The position numbers were made by a program, and so were the translations under genes. 64,000 bases of DNA, taken from positions 558,001-622,000 of the forward strand of contig NZ_CP064942.1 of NCBI RefSeq assembly GCF_015679265.1. Direction: 5' to 3'. Positions 9,408-19,817 of this stretch are shown in pieces; the stretch's first letter is position 1, and each line of letters begins with the position of its first letter. The notes beneath the pieces were generated by a model, which was given only the letters and a program-made list of their open reading frames with translations, was not told the origin of the DNA and searched no databases. This DNA comes from Pontivivens ytuae. Its GTDB lineage: Bacteria > Pseudomonadota > Alphaproteobacteria > Rhodobacterales > Rhodobacteraceae.

Positions 9408-9953
9408 ATAGCCCGCAGACCGCATAATGCACCTCCCACCCGCGACACCGGCCCCCGCGTCAACGACCGTATCCGCGCCCCTGAAATCCGCCTGATCGGC
9501 GCCGATGGCGAGCAGATCGGCGTCGTCTCGCCCCGCCGCGGTCTTGAGCTGGCCGAAGAGGCCGGGCTCGACCTGGTGGAGATCTCGCCGAACGCCACGC
9601 CGCCGGTGTGCAAGATCATGGACTTCGGCAAGTTCAAGTACGAACAGCAGAAGCGCGAATCCGAGGCCCGCAAGAAGCAGAAGACGATCGAGGTGAAGGA
9701 GGTGAAGTTCCGCCCGAACACCGACACCCACGACTACGACGTCAAGATGCGCAACGTGACCAAGTTCCTCGGCAACGGCGACAAGGTGAAGGTGACGCTC
9801 CGCTTCCGCGGCCGCGAGATGGCCCACCAGGAGCTGGGCCGCGATCTGCTCAACCGCGTCGCCGGCGATGTGGAGGGTCTGGGCAAGATCGACAACATGC
9901 CCAAGGTCGAAGGCCGCCAGATGGTCATGATGATCTCGCCCGTGAAGACCTGA
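9408..9953 (+). CDS. infC: Translation initiation factor IF-3 (probable ATA start)
   Basis: 181 residues if translation starts at ATA 9408, giving [19 protein letters not shown], the usual alphaproteobacterial IF-3 N-terminus; AGAAGGA (9391-9397) lies about 10 nt upstream. The only upstream in-frame canonical start, GTG 9360, has no ribosome site and would add 16 unrelated residues. IF-3 N-domain (residues 10-80, [14 protein letters not shown]) and C-domain (ending [12 protein letters not shown]) are complete. infC genes commonly use rare AUU/AUC/AUA starts, which lets IF-3 repress its own translation; the ATA reading is my inference. A strong terminator follows. Confidence 0.93.
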   Translation: MARRPHNAPPTRDTGPRVNDRIRAPEIRLIGADGEQIGVVSPRRGLELAEEAGLDLVEISPNATPPVCKIMDFGKFKYEQQKRESEARKKQKTIEVKEVKFRPNTDTHDYDVKMRNVTKFLGNGDKVKVTLRFRGREMAHQELGRDLLNRVAGDVEGLGKIDNMPKVEGRQMVMMISPVKT

Positions 9954-9975
9954 CGGGCGCGACATCCACGATCCG

Positions 9976-10002
9976 GGGCGGTGCTCAAGGCGCCGCCCTT
10001 TT
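9976..10002 (+). terminator. Rho-independent terminator of infC
   Basis: Stem GGGCGGTGC (9976-9984), loop TCAAG, stem GCGCCGCCC (9990-9998), then TTTT. One G-T pair in a 9-bp stem. It lies 23 bp after the infC stop. Confidence 0.85.
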
Positions 10003-10052
10003 CATGTGCGCCACCGCGCCCCGCGGTGCCGTCCGACAGGAAGGACCGCCCG

Positions 10053-10925
10053 ATGGCGACCGGCACCCTTGCCACCGACAATCCCCGGCGCGGCATCCTG
10101 ATGATGCTGGGGGCGATCGCGTTCTTCACCGTGATGGACGCGCTCGCCAAGGGGCTGACGGCGGACAACCCGCCGATGCAGGTGGTCTGGGCGCGCTACA
10201 CCGGGCAGGTGCTCTGGACCGTGCTCCTGCTCGCCCCGCGCCTGCCCCGCCTCATGCGCACCCGCTATCCGGGCCTGCAGCTGATGCGCTCGATCTTCGT
10301 CTTCGGTGCGACCTTCAGCTTCTACCTCGCCCTCTCCGAGCTCGAACTGGCCGAGGCAACCGCGATCTTCGAGGTCGCCCCGCTCATCACCACGCTGCTC
10401 GCCGTGATCTTTCTGGGGGAGAAGGTGGGGATCCGCCGCTGGCTCGCACTCTTCTGCGGCCTGCTCGGCGCCCTCGTCATCATCCGCCCGGGCTTCGACG
10501 TCTTCACGCCCTACGCGCTGCTGCCGGTCTGCGCGGCGAGCTGCTATGCCGCCTTCTCGATCGCCACGCGCAAGCTCGGCGCGGAGGAGAGCCCGTGGAC
10601 CAGCTTCGTCTACACCGCCCTCTTCGGCGCCGTGGTCTCCTCGCTCCTCGTCATCCCGGTCTGGCAGATGCCGAGCACCGGGGACGCGGTCCTGATGGGC
10701 CTGATCGGGCTCGTAGGCGGAACCGGGCAGTTCCTGCTGATCCTCGCCTTCCGCTCCGCGCCCGCGTCGCTGCTCGCCCCCTTCGGCTACTCGGGCCTCG
10801 CGCTCGCGGCCCTCTGGGGCGTGCTCTTCTTCGGCGAATGGCCAGACATCTGGACGTGGACCGGTGCCGCCCTCATCATCGGCGCAGGCCTCTTCGTGTG
10901 GTATCGGGAGAACCGCGCGGGCTGA
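10053..10925 (+). CDS. EamA family (DMT) transporter
   Basis: 290 residues from ATG 10053 with AGGAAGGA just upstream. Ten predicted helices in two EamA repeats: the first around residues 14-138 (MLGAIAFFTVMDALAKG...), the second about 152-285 (APASLLAPFGYSGLALAALWG, then GAALIIGAG). Drug/metabolite exporters of this type sit in the inner membrane and usually export amino acids or metabolites; no substrate is evident. Its start lies right behind the infC terminator, so it should have its own promoter or depend on read-through. Confidence 0.88.
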   Translation: MATGTLATDNPRRGILMMLGAIAFFTVMDALAKGLTADNPPMQVVWARYTGQVLWTVLLLAPRLPRLMRTRYPGLQLMRSIFVFGATFSFYLALSELELAEATAIFEVAPLITTLLAVIFLGEKVGIRRWLALFCGLLGALVIIRPGFDVFTPYALLPVCAASCYAAFSIATRKLGAEESPWTSFVYTALFGAVVSSLLVIPVWQMPSTGDAVLMGLIGLVGGTGQFLLILAFRSAPASLLAPFGYSGLALAALWGVLFFGEWPDIWTWTGAALIIGAGLFVWYRENRAG

Positions 10926-11081
10926 GCGACTGCCCTCGCGCCCCGCCGCAGGATCGACCAAAGACCGTATCCGCTCCCCGCCGAACCGCGAGTGACACCC
11001 CGACGACGCCGCCCTCTGGCCTTGCCCCGCCGGGCAATGCTATGGGGACGCGTCAGTTCTCCCGCCCGGACCACCACCCGC

Positions 11082-11948
11082 ATGAGCGACCGTTACAAGG
11101 ATCTGAGCTACCGCCTCTCGAACGGCGTGCTGCGCGTGCTGGCGCGGGTCATCCGCGTGCTGCCCTATAACCGGCGCGTGGCCCTCGGTGGCTGGATCGG
11201 GCGCAACGTCATCTCCCGCCTGCCGGAGGCGCGCCGCAGGGTTGAACGCAACTTCGACAAGGTGCTCCCCGACCTGCCGCCCGCCCGTAGGCAGGAGATC
11301 CTGCGCGGCGCCGGCGACAATTTCGGCCGCGTCATGGTCGAGGAGATGATGATGGAGGACGTCATCGCCGACCCCTCCCGCTTCCGCGCCGGGGGGCCGG
11401 GGCTCGAAGTGCTCCGCAAGGCCTGCGCCGAGAAGACCGGCGCCGTCATCGCCGCCATGCATTTCGGCAACTGGGAGGGGCTGCGCGCCTGGGGCCGGAC
11501 CCGCGATCTTGAGATCGGCGGCGTCTACCGCACCCACAACAACCCCTATTACAACGAGGATTTCGTCGGCACCCTCAAGGTGCTGAGCGAACATGCCTTC
11601 CCCAAGGGCCGCGACGGCACCCGCGGGCTCATCCGCCACCTGCGCTCCGGCGGGATCGTCGCGATCCTCGTGGATCAGAAGCAGTCGGGCGCGCCGCTGA
11701 TCGACTTCCTCGGCCATCCGGCGGAGACGACAACGAGTGCCGCGAAGCTCGCGAAGTCCATGGGCGTGCCGCTGGTGGCCAATGCCAGCTTCCGCGCCGA
11801 GGACGGGCTCAGCTTCGACAGCGTCGTCAGCGCCCCGATCCCCCATGGCGACGAGGAGGAGATGATGCGCGCCGTCAATGCCCAGCTCTCCACCTGGATC
11901 ATGGAGCGGCCCGAGCAGTGGTTCTGGTTCCACCGCCGCTGGCGGTAG
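11082..11948 (+). CDS. Lysophospholipid acyltransferase (LpxL/HtrB-like)
   Basis: 288 residues from ATG 11082. The catalytic H-x4-E motif is HFGNWE near residue 127, followed by the substrate-binding VYRTHNNPYYNE and a C-terminal PEQWFWFHRRWR that is diagnostic of the lipid A lauroyl/myristoyl acyltransferase family. It should add a secondary acyl chain to lipid A or a related lipid on the inner face of the inner membrane. Alternatively it belongs to the ornithine-lipid-type branch; the WFHRRW end favours lipid A. Confidence 0.87.
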   Translation: MSDRYKDLSYRLSNGVLRVLARVIRVLPYNRRVALGGWIGRNVISRLPEARRRVERNFDKVLPDLPPARRQEILRGAGDNFGRVMVEEMMMEDVIADPSRFRAGGPGLEVLRKACAEKTGAVIAAMHFGNWEGLRAWGRTRDLEIGGVYRTHNNPYYNEDFVGTLKVLSEHAFPKGRDGTRGLIRHLRSGGIVAILVDQKQSGAPLIDFLGHPAETTTSAAKLAKSMGVPLVANASFRAEDGLSFDSVVSAPIPHGDEEEMMRAVNAQLSTWIMERPEQWFWFHRRWR

Positions 11949-11983
11949 GCTCGCGCCCCGGACGCGGTTTCGCCCTGCCGGGC

Positions 11984-12002
11984 GAGGATATTGTTCACAA
12001 GG
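11984..12002. other. Recurring gene-end motif GAGGATATT...ACAAGG
   Basis: GAGGATATTGTTCACAAGG lies just after the acyltransferase stop in a gap between convergent genes. A similar string, CAGGATATTTCGACAAGG, lies in the same context at 2173-2190. Function unknown. Confidence 0.4.
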
Positions 12003-12021
12003 AAGAAGGAGCGGGGCGCGC

Positions 12022-12723
12022 TCAGAACTCGTATTTCGCCGCCCCGATCACGGCGCCCGCGACGCCCTCTTGCACGATCACGGCGACGCCGCGCGCCATG
12101 GTGGGAACGGGCGCGGTCAGCTCGACCTCATCCCCGCTCCAGTCCGCCAGTCGCATCCAGTTGGTGACGACGTTGTGGTAGGAGAGGCTGCGGCCCCGGT
12201 TCTCCCCCCGCGCGATCTGCTGGCGCTGCGGCCCGGCGTAGCTCACGAGGTGCACGACCGAGGGCTCGACCGGGCCCAGCGGCGCGATCTCCACCAGCAT
12301 GCTCCCATTGGCCGGCCGGATGACGACCCGCGCCCGCGCAGGCTCCCCGGCGAGGCGGGAGATCGCGGCGTTCACCAGATCCTTCTGATGGCCGATGGCC
12401 GAGATCTCGCCCTGCAGCACCATCTGCGGCGTGTAGATCGACCGCTCGCCATGCGCGGCCGCATAAGCCCGCTGGCGCTGGGTCATGGCCGGTGAGGCGA
12501 AGGGATCGCGCCAGCCCAGATAGTCCCAGTAATCCACATGCAGCGACAGCGCGATCACGTCGGGCCGCTCGGCCAGCTCGCCCAGGAACGCATCCGCCGG
12601 CGGGCACGAGGAACAGCCCTGCGACGTGAACAGCTCCACCACCACCGGCCGTGTCTGCGCCGCGAGCGGCAGCGCGATCAGCGTGAGGGTGGTCAGGATC
12701 AGCAGGCGCAGAAGGTGGAGCAT
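12022..12723 (-). CDS. DUF1223 family secreted thioredoxin-like protein
   Basis: 233 residues with a signal peptide (about residues 1-22, ending ALPLAAQ). The mature part opens with ELFTSQGCSSCPPAD, the DUF1223 hallmark carrying a CxxC pair like a thioredoxin-fold active site, then LHVDYWDYLGWRDPF and QRQRAYAAAHGE. It should be a periplasmic thiol-disulfide protein. Its partner is unknown; no cytochrome or metal genes adjoin it. Monocistronic. Confidence 0.88.
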   Translation of the reverse strand: MLHLLRLLILTTLTLIALPLAAQTRPVVVELFTSQGCSSCPPADAFLGELAERPDVIALSLHVDYWDYLGWRDPFASPAMTQRQRAYAAAHGERSIYTPQMVLQGEISAIGHQKDLVNAAISRLAGEPARARVVIRPANGSMLVEIAPLGPVEPSVVHLVSYAGPQRQQIARGENRGRSLSYHNVVTNWMRLADWSGDEVELTAPVPTMARGVAVIVQEGVAGAVIGAAKYEF

Positions 12724-12816
12724 GGGGTGGTCTTTCTCCTCGTCGTGGACCTAATGGCTATGCCTCGCAGCGGGCATCGTCCAATCAAGAAAGCGGGAGA
12801 GGCAGCGTGAGTTCGA

Positions 12817-13266
12817 TCACAGCCAGCGGCGCGTCGCCGCGATGTAGGCCTCGGCCTCGGCTCCGAACGCGGCGCGCAGCCCCGCCTCCTCCGGCAGGGC
12901 GAAGCGGCGGTGCAGCACCCACCAGAAGACCGGGACGAGCAGAAGCGGCGTGAGCGTGCCGAGGCGCAGCGCATAGCCCGCGAGGATCGCGACCAGGCCA
13001 ACGTAGATTGGGTTTCGCGACAGGCGGAACGGGCCTTCGACGATGAGCGCAGTCGGTGTGTGATGCGGCTCAAAGGTCGTGCGGCGGCGGCGAAACCAGT
13101 AGAGCGACCAGAGCGCGAGGCCGATGCCGCCGAGGATCATCAGCGCGCCGATCAGGTCCGTGACCGGGTTGTCGAACCGGATGAGCGGGAGCGTGCGGGA
13201 GAGGCCCCATGCACCGGCGGCGAAGCCCGCGAACCAGATCGGCGGCAGGTCGGGAAAGCCCTTCAT
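12817..13266 (-). CDS. Isoprenylcysteine carboxyl methyltransferase-like membrane protein
   Basis: 149 residues with about four hydrophobic helices. The signature GPFRLSRNPIYVGL (about 78-91) and the C-terminal E-E-x-L...FG-x-E-A-x-Y pattern (PEEAGLRAAFGAEAEAYIA) are those of the ICMT/PEMT-type membrane methyltransferases (NnrU/DUF1295 relatives), which use S-adenosylmethionine. The bacterial substrate is unknown. ATG 13266 follows a purine-rich stretch; no operon partner. Confidence 0.85.
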   Translation of the reverse strand: MKGFPDLPPIWFAGFAAGAWGLSRTLPLIRFDNPVTDLIGALMILGGIGLALWSLYWFRRRRTTFEPHHTPTALIVEGPFRLSRNPIYVGLVAILAGYALRLGTLTPLLLVPVFWWVLHRRFALPEEAGLRAAFGAEAEAYIAATRRWL

Positions 13267-13410
13267 CGGATGCTCCGCGGGTGGTTTCGGTTCGCTTACG
13301 AAACGTTACAGGATGTGGCGCATGCGCGGAAACCCGTAACACGACGTGCGGCGCTGGACAGGGTCGGCGCGGATCGTCACATGGGTTCCGGGCGGGTGGA
13401 GGAGATCGCG

Positions 13411-14415
13411 GTGAACTGGCGGAAGACGGCGGTCGGCGGGGCCGCGATCGCGACGCTCGCGCTGCTCCTGCTCTGGCGGCTGGAGGATCACGACCTCGAT
13501 CGCCGGGCCTCGGAGCCGTTCGTGTTTTCGGTGGCGGGGGACCGGTTGGCGGGAACGCTGTGGTTGCCGGAGGACGTGCCGCTCGCGGCGGTCGTTCTGG
13601 TGCATGGCGACGGGCCACAGGATCGGACTTCGGCGGGCGGGTATGCGTCGCTGATCAACGTGTTGCTGGACGCGGGAATCGCGGTGGCGTCGTGGGACAA
13701 GCCCGGCGTCGGTGAGTCGGAGGGCGCGTGGCTCGACCAGTCGATGGCGAATCGCGCGGTGGAGACTGCAGCGGCGCTTGCGGAACTGCAGACACGGCTC
13801 GGCGGGGTGGCAATCGGCGCGCTGGGGTTCTCGCAGGCGGGCTGGGTACTGCCGCGGCTCGGGGCCGAAGATGCCGATTTCCTCGTGCTCGTTGGGCCTG
13901 CGGTGTCGTGGCAGCAGCAGGGGGACTACTACACACTGACGCGACTGGCGTTGGAGGGTGTCGACGACGGTGAGATCGAGCGGCTCATGGCGGAGGCTGC
14001 GATCGCCGACGAGCGGGTCTTCGGGGCGGAGGTGTTCGAGGCCGCGGCGGTTCCCGATGGGATGAGCGAGGCGCGCTGGGGGTTCATCCGGCGCAATCGG
14101 GCGGAGGATGCGCGGGGGGACCTCGCAGGCCTCGACGTGCCCCTGCTGGCGATCTGGGGGGAAGAGGACCTGAACGTGGATGCCGAGCACGATGCGCAGG
14201 TCTATCGCGATCTGGTCGGGGGGCGGCATCCGGCGAACCGCGTGGTGGTGGTGCCGGACGCGACGCATGGATTGCTGAAGGCGGGGCCTTACAATCGGCA
14301 GCTGGTCAGCGAGTGGTCCTGGGACATGGAGCTGCGCTTCGTGCTGGAGGGGCGTCATGCATTTGCGGATGGGGCGCTGGAGGAGATCACGGGGTGGATC
14401 GTGGCACGGGACTGA
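13411..14415 (+). CDS. Secreted or anchored alpha/beta hydrolase
   Basis: 334 residues from GTG 13411, preferred because GGAGGAG lies 7-8 nt upstream and the protein then opens as a signal anchor (NWRKTAVGG, AAIATLALLLLW). ATG 13381 lacks a ribosome site. Hydrolase features: LVHGDGPQDRTS (oxyanion), SWDKPGVGES, the elbow GFSQAG near residue 141, IWGEEDLNVD (Asp) and DATHGLL (His). It resembles dienelactone-hydrolase/prolyl-oligopeptidase-type bacterial hydrolases facing the periplasm. Substrate unknown. Confidence 0.85.
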   Translation: MNWRKTAVGGAAIATLALLLLWRLEDHDLDRRASEPFVFSVAGDRLAGTLWLPEDVPLAAVVLVHGDGPQDRTSAGGYASLINVLLDAGIAVASWDKPGVGESEGAWLDQSMANRAVETAAALAELQTRLGGVAIGALGFSQAGWVLPRLGAEDADFLVLVGPAVSWQQQGDYYTLTRLALEGVDDGEIERLMAEAAIADERVFGAEVFEAAAVPDGMSEARWGFIRRNRAEDARGDLAGLDVPLLAIWGEEDLNVDAEHDAQVYRDLVGGRHPANRVVVVPDATHGLLKAGPYNRQLVSEWSWDMELRFVLEGRHAFADGALEEITGWIVARD

Positions 14416-14422
14416 GCAGGAG

Positions 14423-14445
14423 ATGGTCGGGTCGGGCCCGACCAT
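14423..14445. repeat. Palindrome ATGGTCGGG-N5-CCCGACCAT
   Basis: Perfect 9-bp inverted repeat 7 bp after the hydrolase stop, loop TCGGG. It has no immediate T-run but is followed by CCTTTT at 14452-14457. It could serve as a transcript end. Confidence 0.55.
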
Positions 14446-14743
14446 GACGGTGCCTTTTCGAGCCCTTTCACAGAGCGCCATCCCGCCCGGAACAAGCCGA
14501 AGGCGCCGGGCGAGCGCCTGCCCGTCCCGGCGGGCTGGCGCTTTGCAATGACGCACGCAGATCGCAGCGAGCAATGACTTTGCTGGGATAAAGTGCGCCG
14601 TTCTGAGGTTGGGGCGCCATCCCACGGGCAGGCGCGCGTCCGGCTTCCGGAGTGGTCATGGCTGGACGCTGGTGGCGGAGCGCTCCGGTTGCTGGAAACC
14701 AATCCGAAGTCCAAGGTGGCTGCCAAGCCAAACCCCGCAACCC
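14446..14743. other. Intergenic region without a gene
   Basis: About 300 bp between the convergent hydrolase and aconitase. It holds several GC-rich hairpins (for example GCCCG-TCCCG-GCGGGC around 14520) and scattered short open frames that lack ribosome sites and homology. I see no gene. Confidence 0.5.
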
Positions 14744-14777
14744 AAAACGGCCGCCGGATCGCCCCGACGGCCGTTTC
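14744..14777 (-). terminator. Rho-independent terminator of acnA
   Basis: On the minus strand AAACGGCCG pairs perfectly with CGGCCGTTT (9 bp, 14-nt loop) and is followed by T then G's, giving TTTT at the stem end. It lies about 20 bp past the acnA stop. Confidence 0.8.
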
Positions 14778-14795
14778 GCGTTCATGCAGAGAGGC

Positions 14796-17570
<2,775 letters not shown>

Positions 17571-17779
17571 GGGGACCTCTCCCTTTCCTCGATTGTCCGG
17601 GGGCCGCACGGGGCCGCTCCCGTCTGGAATTAGGACGAAACGCGGGCGCCTCGACAGGGTGCTGCGCGTTTCTTGCCGCTGACATGGCTCATTTCGCCGC
17701 GCGGCGCAAGGGTTCAGTGTGCAATTGCATACCGCGGAAAGGGTTTCCCGCCCGCGCCCGCTTCGCTAGGGCTGGGAAC

Positions 17780-18415
17780 ATGAGTTTTTCCGCCTCTGCC
17801 CTGCGGGTCGCCCGCGCCGGGCGCCTCCTGATCGACGGTCTCGACATCGCGCTTTCCCCGGGCGCCGGGCTGGCGCTGCGCGGGCCGAACGGGGTCGGCA
17901 AATCGACGCTGCTACGCGCGCTGTGCGGGCTGTTGCCGTGTGAGGGGCAGGTGGAGCTGGAGGGCGCGGCGCTCGGCACCGACGCCTATCTCGACCGGAT
18001 CGCCTATGCGGGCCACCGCGACGCGATCAAGGCGGCACTGAGCGTGGGGGAGAACCTCGCCTTCTGGGCCGCCATGACCGGCGGGGATGCGCGCGCGGCG
18101 CTGGAGCGGTTCGACCTGGAGGCGCTGGCCGAGCGGCCCGCGGGGCTGTGTTCGGCCGGGCAGAAGCGGCGTCTGGGCCTCGCCCGGCTGGCGCTCGCGC
18201 CCCGCGCGCTCTGGCTGCTCGACGAGCCGACGGTCTCGCTCGACGCGGAGCACACGGCGCGGTTTGCAGCGCTGTTGCGCGAGCATCTGGCGGGCGGCGG
18301 CATGGCGATCATCGCCACCCATATCGACCTCGGCCTGGAGCTCGGCGAGCTGCGGCTGGAGGCGCCGCAGCGGCGGGTCGAGACCGATCCCTTCCTCGAC
18401 GAGGCCTGGACGTGA
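17780..18415 (+). CDS. ccmA: Heme exporter ATP-binding protein CcmA
   Basis: 211 residues from ATG 17780. Complete small ABC ATPase: Walker A GPNGVGKST near residue 38, signature-like CSAGQKRRLGLARL, Walker B LWLLDEPT and H-loop THID. The QKRRLGLARL signature and short length are typical of CcmA. With CcmB and CcmC it works on heme-loaded CcmE during cytochrome c maturation at the inner membrane. Its stop overlaps the GTG start of ccmB (GTGA), so the two are translationally coupled. Confidence 0.95.
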   Translation: MSFSASALRVARAGRLLIDGLDIALSPGAGLALRGPNGVGKSTLLRALCGLLPCEGQVELEGAALGTDAYLDRIAYAGHRDAIKAALSVGENLAFWAAMTGGDARAALERFDLEALAERPAGLCSAGQKRRLGLARLALAPRALWLLDEPTVSLDAEHTARFAALLREHLAGGGMAIIATHIDLGLELGELRLEAPQRRVETDPFLDEAWT

Positions 18416-19077
18416 GCGCGGTCGGCGCGCTGCTCGCCCGCGAGATCCGGCTGGCCGTCCGCGCGGGCGGCGGCGCGGGGCTGGGCCTCGCCTTCTTTCT
18501 CGTCGTGGTGCTGCTCGCACCGCTCGGGATCGGGCCGGATCAGGAGGTGCTGGGCCGCGTGGCGCCGGGGCTCCTGTGGGTCGCCGCGCTGCTCGCCTGC
18601 CTTCTGTCCCTCGACCGGCTGTTCCAGGCGGATCACGAGGACGGGACGCTCGACATCCTCGCGTTGTCGCCGCTGCCGCTGGAGGCCGTGGTGGCGGTGA
18701 AGGCCCTGGCCCACTGGCTGACCACGGGCCTGCCGTTGGTGGTCGCGGCTCCGGTGCTGGGGCTGACGCTGAACCTCGCGGATGGGGCGCAACCGTGGCT
18801 GATCGGCACGCTGCTGATCGGGACACCGGCGCTCTCGGGCCTCGGCGCGATCGGGGCGGCGATCACGGTGGGGCTGCGGAGGGGCGGGCTGCTGCTCTCG
18901 CTGCTGGTGCTGCCGCTCTACGTCCCGACGTTGATCTTCGGCGCGCAGGTGGTGAGCCGCGCCGCGCAGGGGCTGGAGGCGGGCGCCGCCCTGCCCTTTC
19001 TCGCGGGCACGTCGCTCTTGGTGCTGGCGGCGTTTCCGTTCGTGGCCGCGGGAGCCCTGCGGATCAACATGCGCTGA
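18412..19077 (+). CDS. ccmB: Heme exporter permease CcmB
   Basis: 221 residues from GTG 18412, the family length (about 220). Six hydrophobic helices and the family motifs LDRLFQADHEDGTLD, ALAHWLTTGLPL and GAAITVGLRRGGLLL. It is the membrane partner of CcmA in the cytochrome c maturation system. ccmC normally follows in this group, but here the gene is followed by a long inverted repeat and unrelated genes, so ccmC and the rest of the set must lie elsewhere. Confidence 0.95.
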   Translation: MSAVGALLAREIRLAVRAGGGAGLGLAFFLVVVLLAPLGIGPDQEVLGRVAPGLLWVAALLACLLSLDRLFQADHEDGTLDILALSPLPLEAVVAVKALAHWLTTGLPLVVAAPVLGLTLNLADGAQPWLIGTLLIGTPALSGLGAIGAAITVGLRRGGLLLSLLVLPLYVPTLIFGAQVVSRAAQGLEAGAALPFLAGTSLLVLAAFPFVAAGALRINMR

Positions 19078-19089
19078 ACAACTTGGTGA

Positions 19090-19235
19090 GGGCCGCGCCC
19101 GACCTGGAGGGCGCCTGCGGGACGGGATTGATATGCTCGCGCCCTCAAGCATCCATGTCGCTCATTCGATGGATTACATCGCCAACGCGCCCTCCGGGGG
19201 GAGGTCGGGCGCGGCCCGGCGGTGCCGCCGGGCGG
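19090..19235. repeat. Long inverted repeat containing dispersed element copy 2
   Basis: Left arm 19090-19114 (GGGCCGCGCCCGACCT, then GGAGGGCGC) is complementary to 19187-19219 with a 6-nt insertion; the loop is about 70 bp. The right part, 19187-19235, is the inverse of the element at 134-182, including the hairpin CCCGGCGG/CCGCCGGG. It sits behind ccmB and may end that transcript. Confidence 0.6.
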
Positions 19236-19258
19236 AAGGATGCTTCGACTTGGCACCG

Positions 19259-19277
19259 CCCCGGACGTGATCCGGGG
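19259..19277. repeat. Palindrome CCCCGGACGTGATCCGGGG
   Basis: Member of the same family as 4264-4320 and 53631-53649. The flanks also match the copy at 53631 (TTGGCACCG versus TTGCCACCG before it, CCT after it). Confidence 0.6.
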
Positions 19278-19345
19278 CCTCCGGCTCCAGCGCGCAACGG
19301 CTTGCCAAAGGTCCCGGCGCTGCGGCCGGGACGGTCGCACCCAAA

Positions 19346-19714
19346 TCACATCGTGTAGAAGAACTGCTCCTTCACGATCTTGCCGCTGTCCACGTGGTAG
19401 ACCGCGATCTCCTTCATCTTGCTGCGCTCGCCGCTCTGCTTGTGGGTCGCGTCCATCTCGAAGATCACGGCGAAGCTATCGTCGCCATGCATCATCGGGT
19501 CCGAGGTCGACCCGTCATGGACCTCGAAATTCGAGTTCCACCAGTCGTGCTTGCCCTTGATGGCCTCGATCCCCGTCACCTCACGCGGCATGTCCGGCCC
19601 GGCGAACGCCTCGGAGGACACGGCGTCGGGCGCATAGAGCTCGTCGAGCGCCTGCGCCTCGGTGTGGTTGCGGCAATGTTCGACGAGCTTGTTGGCGATC
19701 TCTTTGGCGTCCAT
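19346..19714 (-). CDS. SnoaL-like (NTF2-fold) domain protein
   Basis: 122 residues, a single alpha+beta domain: N-terminal helix pair (IANKLVEHCRNHTEAQALDELYAPDAV), a central GIEAIKGKHDWW segment, and C-terminal strands (SFAVIFEMDATHK, EIAVYHVDSGKIVKEQFFY). This is the SnoaL-like/nuclear-transport-factor-2 layout; such proteins are small ligand-binding or isomerase folds, and no catalytic residue can be named. GGGAGGG precedes the ATG. Divergent from prfC. Confidence 0.85.
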   Translation of the reverse strand: MDAKEIANKLVEHCRNHTEAQALDELYAPDAVSSEAFAGPDMPREVTGIEAIKGKHDWWNSNFEVHDGSTSDPMMHGDDSFAVIFEMDATHKQSGERSKMKEIAVYHVDSGKIVKEQFFYTM

Positions 19715-19817
19715 GACACCCTCCCTGAATGTTCACACAACGTTCTCAGCGTAGCACGAATCGGCGACACGCCGAAGGCGCTCGCGAATCTCTCCTGACA
19801 CGCCTATATCCCCGCCC

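Noticed and set aside
18148..18411. Upstream extension of ccmB
   Set aside because: It would overlap most of ccmA; GTG 18412 gives the family length and the usual GTGA overlap.
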